Program-made: the position numbers and the translations under genes
In this document: one piece after another, positions 10,297 to 18,924 of the stretch
Numbering within the stretch: the stretch's first letter is position 1
Layout of the letters: every line of letters begins with the position of its first letter
The notes under the pieces: model-generated
Databases searched by the model: none
Seen by the model: only the letters and a program-made list of their open reading frames with translations
What the model was told of the DNA's origin: nothing
Source: Chitinimonas prasina
GTDB lineage: Bacteria > Pseudomonadota > Gammaproteobacteria > Burkholderiales > Chitinimonadaceae
Direction: 5' to 3'
Assembly (NCBI RefSeq): GCF_030160395.1
Contig: NZ_BSOG01000001.1
Location: 1,536,022-1,600,021, forward strand
DNA length: 64,000 bases

Positions 10297-11187
10297 ATGC
10301 TGACCTTCCAGCAAATCATCCTCACCCTGCAGAACTACTGGAATAGCCAGGGTTGCGCCCTGCTCCAACCCTATGACACGGAAGTGGGTGCCGGCACCAG
10401 CCATACCGCCACTTTCCTGCGCGCGCTGGGGCCGGAACCCTGGAATGCGGCGTATGTGCAGCCTAGCCGTCGTCCCAAGGATGGCCGCTACGGCGAGAAC
10501 CCCAACCGCCTGTTCCAGCATCACCAGTTCCAGGTGGTGCTCAAGCCTTCGCCCGACAATATCCAGGATCTCTATCTGGGTTCGCTGCGTGAGCTGGGCC
10601 TGGACCCCACGGTCCACGACATCCGCTTCGTGGAAGACGACTGGGAGAACCCCACCCTGGGCGCCTGGGGCTTGGGTTGGGAAGTCTGGCTCAATGGCAT
10701 GGAAGTGACCCAGTTCACCTATTTCCAGCAGGTGGGCGGCCTCGATTGCAAGCCGGTGCTCGGTGAGATCACCTATGGCCTGGAACGCTTGGCCATGTAT
10801 CTGCAGGATATCGAGAACGTCTACGACCTGGTCTGGACTCATCTGCCTGACGGCACGCCAGTGACCTACGGCAATGTGTTCTACCAGAACGAAGTCGAGC
10901 AATCGCAGTATGCGTTCGAGCATTCCAATGTGGAATTGCTGTTCCGCCAGTTCAATGACTATGAACAGGAAGCCAAGCGCCTCCTGGAAGCCAGCCTGCC
11001 CCTGCCAGCCTATGAAATGATACTCAAGGCCGGCCACAGCTTTAACCTGCTGGATGCGCGTGGCGCTATCTCGGTGACCGAGCGGGCTGCCTATATCGGC
11101 CGTATCCGCAACCTGTCGCGCGGTGTGGCGCAGGCCTATTACGATGCCCGTGAAGCATTGGGCTTCCCCATGCTGAAAAAGGACTGA
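10297..11187 (+). CDS. glyQ: Glycyl-tRNA synthetase alpha subunit
   Basis: 296 aa from the ATG at 10297 (E. coli GlyQ has 303). It is the catalytic, aminoacylating half of the bacterial alpha2beta2 enzyme and charges tRNA-Gly in the cytoplasm. The start [15 protein letters not shown] and the block [17 protein letters not shown] followed by [12 protein letters not shown] are diagnostic. An open extension upstream to 10180 is not family-like and was dropped. glyS lies downstream, separated by a small lipoprotein gene starting 9 bp after this stop, an unusual insertion in a pair that is often adjacent. A TAGAAT -10-like hexamer is at 10250-10255 but I see no matching -35. Confidence 0.98.
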   Translation: MLTFQQIILTLQNYWNSQGCALLQPYDTEVGAGTSHTATFLRALGPEPWNAAYVQPSRRPKDGRYGENPNRLFQHHQFQVVLKPSPDNIQDLYLGSLRELGLDPTVHDIRFVEDDWENPTLGAWGLGWEVWLNGMEVTQFTYFQQVGGLDCKPVLGEITYGLERLAMYLQDIENVYDLVWTHLPDGTPVTYGNVFYQNEVEQSQYAFEHSNVELLFRQFNDYEQEAKRLLEASLPLPAYEMILKAGHSFNLLDARGAISVTERAAYIGRIRNLSRGVAQAYYDAREALGFPMLKKD

Positions 11188-11196
11188 GGTCTCGCC

Positions 11197-11685
11197 ATGA
11201 AGACTGCTGCTGCCTTGCTACTGACCCTGGGTCTTGCCGCATGTGGCGGCAGCTATATGGATACCGAGAACGCCGAGCCGCCAGTGCCGGTGCCTGGCGA
11301 GAAGGAAGGCGACTGGCGGCTCTACGGCGAACAGCCTGATCACGAAATCAGGGTTTCCTGGGAATCCATAGGCCATGACGACAGCTTTGGCTCGGACGAG
11401 TATGTCTATGCCTGGGTACGTCGGGCCTACAAGAAAGACCAGGAAAACAAGGAAGGCGATACCTTCCGTACCGAGTACACCCGCTTTGCGCTGGACTGCG
11501 CCAAGTCGGAGATGGCCGGGATAGCCGTGGAATACCGCGACAAGGACGACGACGAGGTCAGCCGCAAAGACCTGGCGGGCTTCCAGTGGGAGTTCGATCC
11601 GGTCACCAAGGCGGCCTATATGCAGGATTTCCTGCTGCAGGTCTGCAAGATCGCCCGCGAGAAAAAAGCGGGCGCCAAGGAATAA
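11197..11685 (+). CDS. Small putative lipoprotein inserted between glyQ and glyS
   Basis: 162 aa. The N-terminus MKTAAALLLTLGLAAC is a type II signal peptide with lipobox L-A-A-C, so Cys16 should be lipidated. The mature part is highly charged, with WRLYGEQPDHEIRVSWESI, a YVYAWVRRAYKK strand and later Cys residues (DCAKSEMAG, LQVCKIA) that could form a disulfide. The pattern of Trp/Tyr strands and repeated envelope-type charge recalls the surface-adhesin protein E/CNP1-like family of Neisseriales and Burkholderiales; this is resemblance only, not a firm assignment. It follows glyQ by 9 bp and precedes glyS by 72 bp, so it is probably cotranscribed, though no functional link to aminoacylation is evident. 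Confidence 0.8.
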   Translation: MKTAAALLLTLGLAACGGSYMDTENAEPPVPVPGEKEGDWRLYGEQPDHEIRVSWESIGHDDSFGSDEYVYAWVRRAYKKDQENKEGDTFRTEYTRFALDCAKSEMAGIAVEYRDKDDDEVSRKDLAGFQWEFDPVTKAAYMQDFLLQVCKIAREKKAGAKE

Positions 11686-11757
11686 GCCATTCAATCCGGG
11701 TAGGCGTGCCGCGCAGTAGCGCCACCTACCCCAACCCCGTGCTGGAATAGAAGTGCC

Positions 11758-13842
11758 ATGAGCTCAACCCTGCTGATTGAACTGTTCACCGAAGAACTGC
11801 CACCCAAGGCCCTGCCCCGTCTGGCAGCTTCGTTCGCCGAGACCATCGCCTCTGAGCTGAAGAAGCTGGGCTTTGTGGCGGCGGACGCCCAGGCCGTTGA
11901 ATACGCCAGCCCACGTAGGCTGGCCGTGAGCCTGCCGGGCGTGCTGGCCGTGCAGCCTGACCGCATGGTGGAGAAAAAAGGCCCGGCCGTGGCGGCCGGC
12001 TATAAGGATGGTCAGCCCAGCCCGGCTCTGCTGGGCTTTGCCCGCTCGGTGGGGCTGGCAGCCGATCAGCTCGGCCAGTTGGTGCAGGGTTCAGACGGCA
12101 AGCAGGATGTGTATATCTACCGTGCCGAGAAGCAGGGCGAGCCGCTGGCCGCCCATCTTTCGACCATTGTGGCTGATGCGCTGAAGAAGCTGCCCGCGCC
12201 CAAGCTGATGCGCTGGGGTAGCCGTGAGAGCCAGTTCATCCGGCCGGTGCATGGCCTGGTGATGCTGCATGGCGACCAGGTGGTGGCTGGCGAAGTGCTG
12301 GGCTTTGCCGCCGACCGCGTCACCGGTGGTCATCGCTTCCTGTCGCAGGGGGCAGTCACGATAGCCAATGCCGACAGCTATGCCGACACCTTGCGCCAGC
12401 AAGGGCGGGTGGTGGCCAGTTTCAGCGAACGCCGTGCCGCCATTGTGGCCGCGCTCAACAGCAAGGCCGCCGCCCACGGTGCGCGGATTGCCGGAGGCGA
12501 CGCGCTGATCGACGAGGTGACTGCACTGGTGGAGTGGCCGGTGGTGCTGGAGGGCAGCTTTGAGGAGGATTTCCTCAAGGTGCCGCAGGAGTGTCTGATC
12601 CTCACCATGCAGCAGAACCAGAAGTACTTTCCCCTGCTGGACGCCAGCGGCAAGCTGACGCACCGCTACCTGATCGTCTCCAATCTGGAGACCGCCGACC
12701 CGCGCTTTATCGTCAACGGCAATGCCCGCGTACTGCGGGCGCGCCTGTCGGATGCCAAGTTCTTCTACGAGCAGGATCAGAAGCACCGCCTGGACAGCCG
12801 GGTGGCCCGTCTGGCCGAGGTGGTCTACCACAACAAGATAGGCAGCCAGCTGGAGCGTGTGGCGCGGCTGGAAGCCGTGGCCGCCGCCATTGCCGGCGAG
12901 CTGGGCGCCGATCAGGCCCTGGCTGGGCGTGCCGCCTACTTGGCCAAGGCCGACCTGCTGACCGATATGGTGGGCGAGTTCCCCGAGCTGCAAGGCATCA
13001 TGGGCACCTACTATGCCCGCCTTGATGGCGAGGACGCTGCCGTCGCCGCCGCCGTCGAGGGCCATTACCACCCCCGTTTTGCTGGAGACAGCCTGCCCGA
13101 GGGCGCCATTGCACAAGCGGTGTCGCTGGCCGACAAGCTGGAAACCCTCGTGGGTATCTGGGGCATAGGCCTGATTCCTACTGGTGACAAAGACCCGTTT
13201 GCCCTGCGCCGTGCGGCGCTGGGCGTGCTGCGCATGCTGGTGGAAGCCAAGCTGCCGCTGGACCTGAAGCAATTGCTGGCACAGACCGCTGCAGCCTTCC
13301 CGGCTGGGGTGGTGGCGGCCGATACGGTAGAAGGTGTGTTCGGCTTTATGCTGGAGCGCCTGAAGAACCTGCTGGCGGCGGATTTCCCGGCGGCAGATAT
13401 CGAGGCCGTGCTGGCCGACAAGCCCAGCCGGTTTGACGAGCTGGCCCTGCGCCTGGCGGCCGTGGCCGAGTTCAAGGCATTGCCTGAGGCAGCAGCCCTG
13501 GCAGCAGCCAACAAGCGCATACGCAACATACTCAAGAAGAACCTGAGCGAAGGCCAGGCGCTGCCGGCCATTGCGGCCGAGCTGCTGACCGATGCGGCCG
13601 AACGCGATCTGCACGGCGCCTTGGTGGCCTTGCAGGCGCCGGTGGCTGCCGCCCTGGCTGCGCACGACTACACGGCCGCGCTGAAGCAGCTGGCGGGCCT
13701 GCGTGCCCCGGTGGATGCCTTCTTCGACAGCGTGATGGTCATGGCCGAGGACCTGGCGGTACGGCACAACCGGCTGGCGCTGCTGGCGGCACTGAGCAGC
13801 CTGATGAACCAGGTGGCTGATATCTCCCTGCTGGCGGAGTAA
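11758..13842 (+). CDS. glyS: Glycyl-tRNA synthetase beta subunit
   Basis: 694 aa (E. coli GlyS has 689). It is the tRNA-binding half of the alpha2beta2 glycyl-tRNA synthetase. The N-terminus LLIELFTEELPPKALPRL, the block LTMQQNQKYFPLLD, the HD-like stretch with YLAKADLLTDMVGEFPELQG and the C-terminal DALR/anticodon-binding region ending FFDSVMVMAED are all present and intact. Several long open frames lie antisense to it, which is a codon-bias effect. The gene is followed after 7 bp by a frameshifted acyltransferase gene. Confidence 0.98.
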   Translation: MSSTLLIELFTEELPPKALPRLAASFAETIASELKKLGFVAADAQAVEYASPRRLAVSLPGVLAVQPDRMVEKKGPAVAAGYKDGQPSPALLGFARSVGLAADQLGQLVQGSDGKQDVYIYRAEKQGEPLAAHLSTIVADALKKLPAPKLMRWGSRESQFIRPVHGLVMLHGDQVVAGEVLGFAADRVTGGHRFLSQGAVTIANADSYADTLRQQGRVVASFSERRAAIVAALNSKAAAHGARIAGGDALIDEVTALVEWPVVLEGSFEEDFLKVPQECLILTMQQNQKYFPLLDASGKLTHRYLIVSNLETADPRFIVNGNARVLRARLSDAKFFYEQDQKHRLDSRVARLAEVVYHNKIGSQLERVARLEAVAAAIAGELGADQALAGRAAYLAKADLLTDMVGEFPELQGIMGTYYARLDGEDAAVAAAVEGHYHPRFAGDSLPEGAIAQAVSLADKLETLVGIWGIGLIPTGDKDPFALRRAALGVLRMLVEAKLPLDLKQLLAQTAAAFPAGVVAADTVEGVFGFMLERLKNLLAADFPAADIEAVLADKPSRFDELALRLAAVAEFKALPEAAALAAANKRIRNILKKNLSEGQALPAIAAELLTDAAERDLHGALVALQAPVAAALAAHDYTAALKQLAGLRAPVDAFFDSVMVMAEDLAVRHNRLALLAALSSLMNQVADISLLAE

Positions 13843-13849
13843 AGGCAGT

Positions 13850-14939
13850 ATGACGGATACCTTGCGCGACTACGAACGCGCTGGCGTGGCCAACAACTTT
13901 GGCTTGCTGCGGCTGTTGGCGGCCATGCTGGTGCTGTTGTCGCATGCCTGGCCACTGTCGGGCAATCCGGCGGAATACCTGTCGGTCACCGTGGGCCTGT
14001 CGTTCGGCACCGTTGCCGTGAACGTGTTTTTTGCGGTCAGCGGCTTTCTGGTCTGTGGCAGTTATCTGCGCAACCCGAAACTGGGAGGCTTTCTCTGGCG
14101 GCGGGGGCTGCGCCTCTTCCCCGGCCTGATGGTGGCCGCCCTGGTGGCGCCGGCCATTGCCTTCATCAGTTCGGGCCTGGACGCCAGCGCCTATTTTGCC
14201 TCGATCGATTTTGTCCGCTTTGTCAGCCACAACGCCTCCTTGTTGGGTGGCGTGCAATACAGCCTGCATGATGCCTTCGCGGGCAACCCGGCCCCCCGTG
14301 CGATCAATGGCTCGCTCTGGACGCTGCCGTATGAATGTACCTTCTACCTGGCGTGCGCCAGCCTGGGCTGGCTGGCTGGGTGTGCTGGGCAACCGGGTTG
14401 CCTTCAATCTGGGGTTCGCGGCTGTCATTGTCCTGTTTGCGGCGGGCAACCCCAGCGCAGATGCACAGCTGCCGGGCTTGTTGCTGTCCTTTTTGCTGGG
14501 CGCGTTTTTCCAGGTCAATGCCGAGCAGATACGCATGAAGGGCCTGCTGGCCTTGCTGACCCTGCTGGTGTTCTATCTGGTGTTCCGCCAGGTGCTGCCC
14601 ATGGTGTGCTACTACTTCGCCCTGACCTATGGCGTGCTGTGGCTGGCCTATTGCGCACCGGTGCCGCTACCGGGCTGGTTTGACCGGCAGGACTACTCCT
14701 ACGGTGTCTACCTGTATGCCTTCCCCATGCAGCAGCTGGCTGCCTGGTGGCTGGCACCACAGGGTGGGCTGAGCGTGGTCAACCTGGTCTGGCTGCCCCT
14801 GATAGGCACCCTGGTGCTGGCCTGCCTGTCCTGGAACCTGGTGGAGAAGCCGGCCCAGCGCTTCAAGAACCAGCACTGGCAGGGTTGGTTGAAACGTGGC
14901 TGGCTGGCTGGGAAACCAACCCTGAGCCCGGGGAAATAA
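13850..14939 (+). pseudogene. Acyltransferase 3 (OafA/YrhL-like) membrane protein, frameshifted at a GCTG tract
   Basis: Two overlapping frames together encode one integral membrane acyltransferase of about 360 aa. The first (from ATG 13850) gives FGLLRLLAAMLVLLSHAWPL, then VNVFFAVSGFLV and FLWRRGLRLFPGLMVA, the family signature, and NGSLWTLPYECTFYL. It loses hydrophobic sense after about 14366. The second frame then supplies the remaining transmembrane helices, from NRVAFNLGFAAVIVLF to LSWNLVEKPAQRF, and stops at 14939. The switch falls on three tandem GCTG units at 14367-14378. Removing one unit, or a single base, joins the frames cleanly through a continuous helix. Such enzymes acetylate envelope sugars such as O-antigen or exopolysaccharide. 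It may be a recent mutation, a phase-variable switch in the OFF state, or a sequencing error. Confidence 0.85.
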
Positions 14940-15020
14940 ACGCTTGGGCGTATAGTGCAGGACATACCTGGGTCTGAACGATAGGCTAGTCGTCATCTGG
15001 AATGAAAGCGTGCTGATACC

Positions 15021-15566
15021 ATGAAGCTGGTGATACTGGACCGGGATGGCGTAATCAACCATGACCGCGATGATTTCGTGAAGTCGGCAGCGGAGTGGGT
15101 GCCCATCGATGGCAGCCTGGAAGCGATTGCCCTGCTGAACCATGCCGGCTGGCGGGTGGTGATCGCCTCAAACCAGAGCGGCATAGGCCGGGGTTTTTTC
15201 GGTGCAGCCGAGCTCAATGCCATGCATGGCAAGCTGCATCGCCTGCTGGCCAGCGTGGGTGGGCGGGTTGATGCCATTTTCTTCTGCCCCCACACTGCCG
15301 ACATGCAATGCGAATGCCGCAAGCCCAAGCCAGGCATGTATCGTGATATTGCCCAGCGCTTTGATGTGCGGTTGGAAGATACCCCGGTGATAGGCGACAG
15401 CCTGCGTGATCTGGAAGCAGCCGAGGCTGTTGGGGCCGAACCCATACTGGTGCGTACTGGCAAGGGTGAACGTACCCTGGCTGCTGGTGGCCTGCCCGAA
15501 CATACCCGTGTCTGCTACGACCTGATGGATGCGGCGCTCTACCTGATAGGCAAGGAAGAAGACTGA
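15021..15566 (+). CDS. gmhB: D-glycero-beta-D-manno-heptose 1,7-bisphosphate 7-phosphatase
   Basis: 181 aa HAD-superfamily phosphatase that removes the 7-phosphate during ADP-heptose synthesis for the LPS inner core. The catalytic motif I LDRDGVIN (Asp-x-Asp) starts at residue 6, motif II is IASNQSGIGRG, and the zinc-binding Cys/His cluster FFCPHTADMQCECRKPKP is intact. Motif IV is IGDSLRDLEAAEAVG. Its TGA shares one base with the ATG of plsC, so the two are translationally coupled, an arrangement common in betaproteobacteria after glyS. Confidence 0.95.
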   Translation: MKLVILDRDGVINHDRDDFVKSAAEWVPIDGSLEAIALLNHAGWRVVIASNQSGIGRGFFGAAELNAMHGKLHRLLASVGGRVDAIFFCPHTADMQCECRKPKPGMYRDIAQRFDVRLEDTPVIGDSLRDLEAAEAVGAEPILVRTGKGERTLAAGGLPEHTRVCYDLMDAALYLIGKEED

Positions 15567-16333
15567 TGGTGTGGTTGCGTTCTTCGCTGTTCATGACGGG
15601 CTGGGCGCTGAACACCGTGCTCTGCGCCATTGGTTGCATGCTGGTCCTGCCCCTGCCCTACAAGGTGCGCTACGGTGTCATCAGCTATTGGTGCTGGTTC
15701 GCCGTGAAGTGGCTGGAACTGACCTGCGGCCTGCGTGGCCGGGTGATAGGCCGCGAGAACCTGCCGCGCGAAGCGGCGGTGGTGATGAGCAAGCACCAGT
15801 CGGCATTCGAAACCATGTTCCTGCAGCGCCTCGTGCCCCTGACCGCCTGGGTGGTCAAGCGGGAACTGCTGTGGATACCTTTTTTTGGCTGGGGCCTGTG
15901 GAGCTTGCGGCCCATTGCCATAGACCGCGCCAATAGTGGCGTGGCCAGCCGCCAGTTGATCGAGCAGGGCACCCAGCGGCTTAAGGATGGCGCCTGGATA
16001 GTCATCTTCCCAGAAGGCAGCCGCATAGCTGCCGGCAAGCGGGGGCGCTACAAGCAGGGCGGCGCCCGCCTGGCCTGTGCCCTGGGTGCACCGGTGGTGC
16101 CGGTGGCGGTTAATTCCGGCGAATTCTGGCCGCGCAACAGCTTTCTCAAGTATCCGGGCGAGACCACCGTGTCCATCGGCCCGCCCATCCCCACCGTGGG
16201 CAAAAGTGCGGACGAGGTCAGGCGTGAGGTGGAGAGCTGGATCGAGACCGAGATGGTGCGCATCAGCGGCGTGGGCCCCTGCTGGCCGGCCAATAAGCAG
16301 CCGCAGGATGTCCATGGCACGATCACTGCCTGA
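15566..16333 (+). CDS. plsC: 1-acyl-sn-glycerol-3-phosphate acyltransferase
   Basis: 255 aa membrane-associated lysophosphatidate acyltransferase making phosphatidic acid. The N-terminal hydrophobic segment lies at about residues 8-32. The catalytic motif appears as HQSAFE at 77-82, an HX4E variant in place of the usual HX4D, which I believe is common in Neisseriales homologues. The acceptor-binding motif FPEGSRIAAG and the downstream VVPVAVNSGEFWPRN block are intact. It starts inside the gmhB stop codon and its 3' end overlaps the next gene by about 20 bp, forming a tight gmhB-plsC-metalloprotease cluster. Confidence 0.93.
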   Translation: MVWLRSSLFMTGWALNTVLCAIGCMLVLPLPYKVRYGVISYWCWFAVKWLELTCGLRGRVIGRENLPREAAVVMSKHQSAFETMFLQRLVPLTAWVVKRELLWIPFFGWGLWSLRPIAIDRANSGVASRQLIEQGTQRLKDGAWIVIFPEGSRIAAGKRGRYKQGGARLACALGAPVVPVAVNSGEFWPRNSFLKYPGETTVSIGPPIPTVGKSADEVRREVESWIETEMVRISGVGPCWPANKQPQDVHGTITA

Positions 16334-17015
16334 AACCCGCCATATCTACGCCCTGCAGGGGCGGGATGTGCCGGTGTGGCTGGAGCGCTCCGCCCGCCGC
16401 AGCGTGGGCTTGCAGATCCGGCAGGAGGGCTTGCGGGTCATCCTGCCGCAGCGTTTTCCCCTGCAAGAGCTGGATGCCATCCTGCGCCAGAAGGCTGGCT
16501 GGATACTGGGCAAGCTTGATGCACTGGCCGAGCGGCCAGCGGCTACCCCTTTGCAGGCCGGTAGCCCGCTGGAGTGGCTGGGTGAACCGCGCAGTTTGAG
16601 CCTGGGACATAAACGCGCCGCCGTCACGGCTGATGCGCTGCAACTGGTGGCTGAGACCACGGCCGACATCCCGCTGGCGTTGCAGAAGCTGATGCGGCGC
16701 GAGGCGCGGGTATTCCTGGCCGAGCGGCTTGATAGCTGGGCGGCACGCTTGGGACTCCGATATGGCGAGTTCAAGCTGTCCAGCGCTGGCACCCGCTGGG
16801 GCAGTTGTACCTCGCAAGGCACCATCAGGCTGAACTGGCGCCTGATGCAGGCGCCCTTGCCGGTGATCGACTATGTGGTGATACATGAGCTGTGCCACTT
16901 GGTAGAGCTGAACCACTCCCACCGCTTCTGGGCGCTGGTGGCGACCGCCTGCCCGGACTGGAAGCACAAGCGCGATTGGCTCAAGCGCGAGGGTGCCCGC
17001 TACTTTGCCTGGTAA
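16314..17015 (+). CDS. YgjP-like (DUF45) zinc metallopeptidase
   Basis: 233 aa. The zinc-binding motif HELCH with a third ligand in the following LVELNHSHRFW is characteristic of the YgjP/WSS1-related M48-like family, as is the preceding SSAGTRWGSC block and IRLNWRLM. No signal peptide, so cytoplasmic; the substrate is unknown. I chose the ATG at 16314 because AGGA at 16305-16308 sits five bases before it; the ATG at 16308 is an alternative. The gene starts within the last codons of plsC. Confidence 0.88.
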   Translation: MARSLPETRHIYALQGRDVPVWLERSARRSVGLQIRQEGLRVILPQRFPLQELDAILRQKAGWILGKLDALAERPAATPLQAGSPLEWLGEPRSLSLGHKRAAVTADALQLVAETTADIPLALQKLMRREARVFLAERLDSWAARLGLRYGEFKLSSAGTRWGSCTSQGTIRLNWRLMQAPLPVIDYVVIHELCHLVELNHSHRFWALVATACPDWKHKRDWLKREGARYFAW

Positions 17016-17072
17016 CAGCGGCGTTTTGCCGCAGCCTGCGAGGGCTTGGGCTGTACGTTTTAGAATCCCGCC

Positions 17073-18287
17073 ATGCCCCATACCGCCCTGCTAGCCATCC
17101 TGCGCCGCATCGTCCTGCTGCGAGGCCTGACCCTCTGCGCCTACGCCAGCGCCATGCTGCTGGCTGTGTTGCTGTTCCGCTGGCAACTGCCCTTGCTGTC
17201 GCTGGGCTTCATCTGTCTGCTGCTGCTGGCCTATAACGGCTTCAGCCTGTGGCGCCTGCGCCTGGCGCAGGGCGGCGTGGCGGTCAGCGAGGGTGAGATA
17301 GGCCGGCAGCTGGCCATGGATATCTGTGGCCACAGCCTATGGCTGTTCTTTTTAGGCGGAGCCACCAACCCTTTCACTGCCTGGTTTCTGCTGCCGCTCA
17401 CCATTGCCGCCGCCAGCCTGCCTGGCCGGCTGGTATGGCCGCTGACGGCGCTGACCATCGCCTGCTACAGCCTGCTGCTGCTGTGGTACCAACCCTTGCC
17501 CTTGAATGAATCCGATCTGGCGCAGGCCTTCTTCCTGCACACCACCGGCATGTGGGTGGCTTTTGTGGCCGCAGCCCTGATCGTGGCCGGGTTGGTAGCC
17601 CGCATAGGGCAGCAGCTGCGTGCCAACGAGCAAGCACTGGCCGCAGCCCGCGAGGCGGCCTTGCGCCAGCAACAGGTGCTGGGCCTGGCCATACAGGCCG
17701 CGGGCGCAGCGCATAGGCTGGGAACCCCGCTGGCCACCCTGACGTTACTGACCGATGAATTGCTGGCAGAACAGGCCGGCCAGGGGCAGCTGGCCGATGA
17801 TCTGCGTCTGATGCAGCGCCAGCTGCAGGCCTGCCGCAGCGAGCTGCAGCGGCTGCGGGCAGAGGCCGATGCCAGTGCACCCCAGCCGGCTGATAGCGCT
17901 GTGGCGATGTTGCTGGAGGACTGGCAGGTGGTCAGGCCGAAGGCCAGGCTGGACTACCAGTTGCTGGGGCTAGGCGAGCCACCCAGGCTGATGCTGGATT
18001 TCGCCCTCAGGCAGGCGCTGCTCAACCTGCTGGACAATGCTGCCGATGCCAGCCCGGACTGGCAGGGCGTGATGTTGGACTGGTCGGCCCATGGTGTGCA
18101 GCTGGATATTGCCGATGCTGGACCAGGTTTTGACGGCAAGCCGGTCGGCGATACGGTCGCCGGCTTGGGCATGGGCCTGGCGCTGGCCATATCGGCACTG
18201 GAGCGGGTGGGCGCCAGGCTGGACTGGCTGGCCAGGCCGCAAGGGGGCACCTGCGTACGGGTGGTGTTTCCGCTGGAGGGGCGATGA
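17073..18287 (+). CDS. regB: Redox sensor histidine kinase RegB/PrrB/RoxS family
   Basis: 404 aa. About six N-terminal membrane segments (residues 15-190) are followed by a dimerisation/phospho-acceptor domain and an ATPase domain. The quinone-sensing loop GGATNPF is at 95-101. The H-box reads GAAHRLGTPLATL with His214, and the redox-active Cys equivalent to RegB Cys265 is Cys254 in QACRSEL. N-box LLNLLDNAADAS and G-boxes DAGPGF and GLGMGLALA are intact. The odd point is Arg215 right after the phospho-His, where this family normally has Glu. It overlaps regA by ATGA (18284-18287). The signal should be the redox state of the quinone pool or aerobic respiration. Confidence 0.93.
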   Translation: MPHTALLAILRRIVLLRGLTLCAYASAMLLAVLLFRWQLPLLSLGFICLLLLAYNGFSLWRLRLAQGGVAVSEGEIGRQLAMDICGHSLWLFFLGGATNPFTAWFLLPLTIAAASLPGRLVWPLTALTIACYSLLLLWYQPLPLNESDLAQAFFLHTTGMWVAFVAAALIVAGLVARIGQQLRANEQALAAAREAALRQQQVLGLAIQAAGAAHRLGTPLATLTLLTDELLAEQAGQGQLADDLRLMQRQLQACRSELQRLRAEADASAPQPADSAVAMLLEDWQVVRPKARLDYQLLGLGEPPRLMLDFALRQALLNLLDNAADASPDWQGVMLDWSAHGVQLDIADAGPGFDGKPVGDTVAGLGMGLALAISALERVGARLDWLARPQGGTCVRVVFPLEGR

Positions 18288-18829
18288 GCGACATCCTGAT
18301 CGTGGACGATGATGCAGCCCTGGCCGGTGTGCTGGCCAGGGCCTTCAGCCGTCGTGGCTGGGCCTGCCGCCAGGCCCATGATGCGACCACGGCGTTGGCG
18401 CTGGCGCAGCAGCGGGCACCCCGGCAGGCGCTGGTGGATCTCAAGCTGGGCGAAGACAGCGGCCTGCGGCTGGTACCCGCCCTGCTGGCACTGGCGCCCG
18501 ACTGCCGTATCGTGATGTTGACCGGCTATGCCAGCATTGCCACTGCCATCGAGGCCATCAAGCTGGGGGCCGTGCATTACCTGGCCAAGCCGGCCACGGT
18601 GGACGAGATCATCAGCGCGTTTGATCGGCTGCAGGGAGATAGCGAGGCCGAGGTGGGGGCGCAGCCGCTGAGCATGGACAGGCTGGAATGGGAGCATATC
18701 CAAAAGGTGTTGGCCGAGCAGGGGGGCAATATCAGTGCCACCGCCCGGGTGCTGAACATGCACAGGCGCACTTTGCAACGCAAACTGGGCAAACGGCCCA
18801 GCCCCAATCCCCCCGTGCGGCAAGGCTGA
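18284..18829 (+). CDS. regA: Response regulator RegA/PrrA/RoxR family
   Basis: 181 aa. A receiver domain with DDD at 8-10, phospho-acceptor Asp52 (VDLKLGEDSG), Thr80 and Lys102 is followed by a short linker containing Pro and a Fis-type helix-turn-helix (ISATARVLNMHRRTLQRKL), nearly the invariant RegA DNA-binding helix. It is the partner of RegB, coupled by the ATGA overlap. In related bacteria RegA controls terminal oxidases, cytochrome maturation and carbon/nitrogen metabolism; cytochrome c4, resB and ccsA in this window are reasonable candidates, but I did not find a convincing operator. Confidence 0.94.
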   Translation: MSDILIVDDDAALAGVLARAFSRRGWACRQAHDATTALALAQQRAPRQALVDLKLGEDSGLRLVPALLALAPDCRIVMLTGYASIATAIEAIKLGAVHYLAKPATVDEIISAFDRLQGDSEAEVGAQPLSMDRLEWEHIQKVLAEQGGNISATARVLNMHRRTLQRKLGKRPSPNPPVRQG

Positions 18830-18924
18830 TCGGCCAGTTGCCGCATGATTAGGGTAGACACCCACACCAGCGGCCGCAGCCTCCGTTAGAATAGCCCGCT
18901 GTGTCCAACCCACCGTGATTAGCC

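Noticed and set aside
15566..16333. PlsC being non-functional because HX4D is HX4E
   Set aside because: Other motifs (FPEGSR, VVPVAVNSGE) are intact, and I believe HX4E is known among Neisseriales homologues, so this is likely a normal variant.
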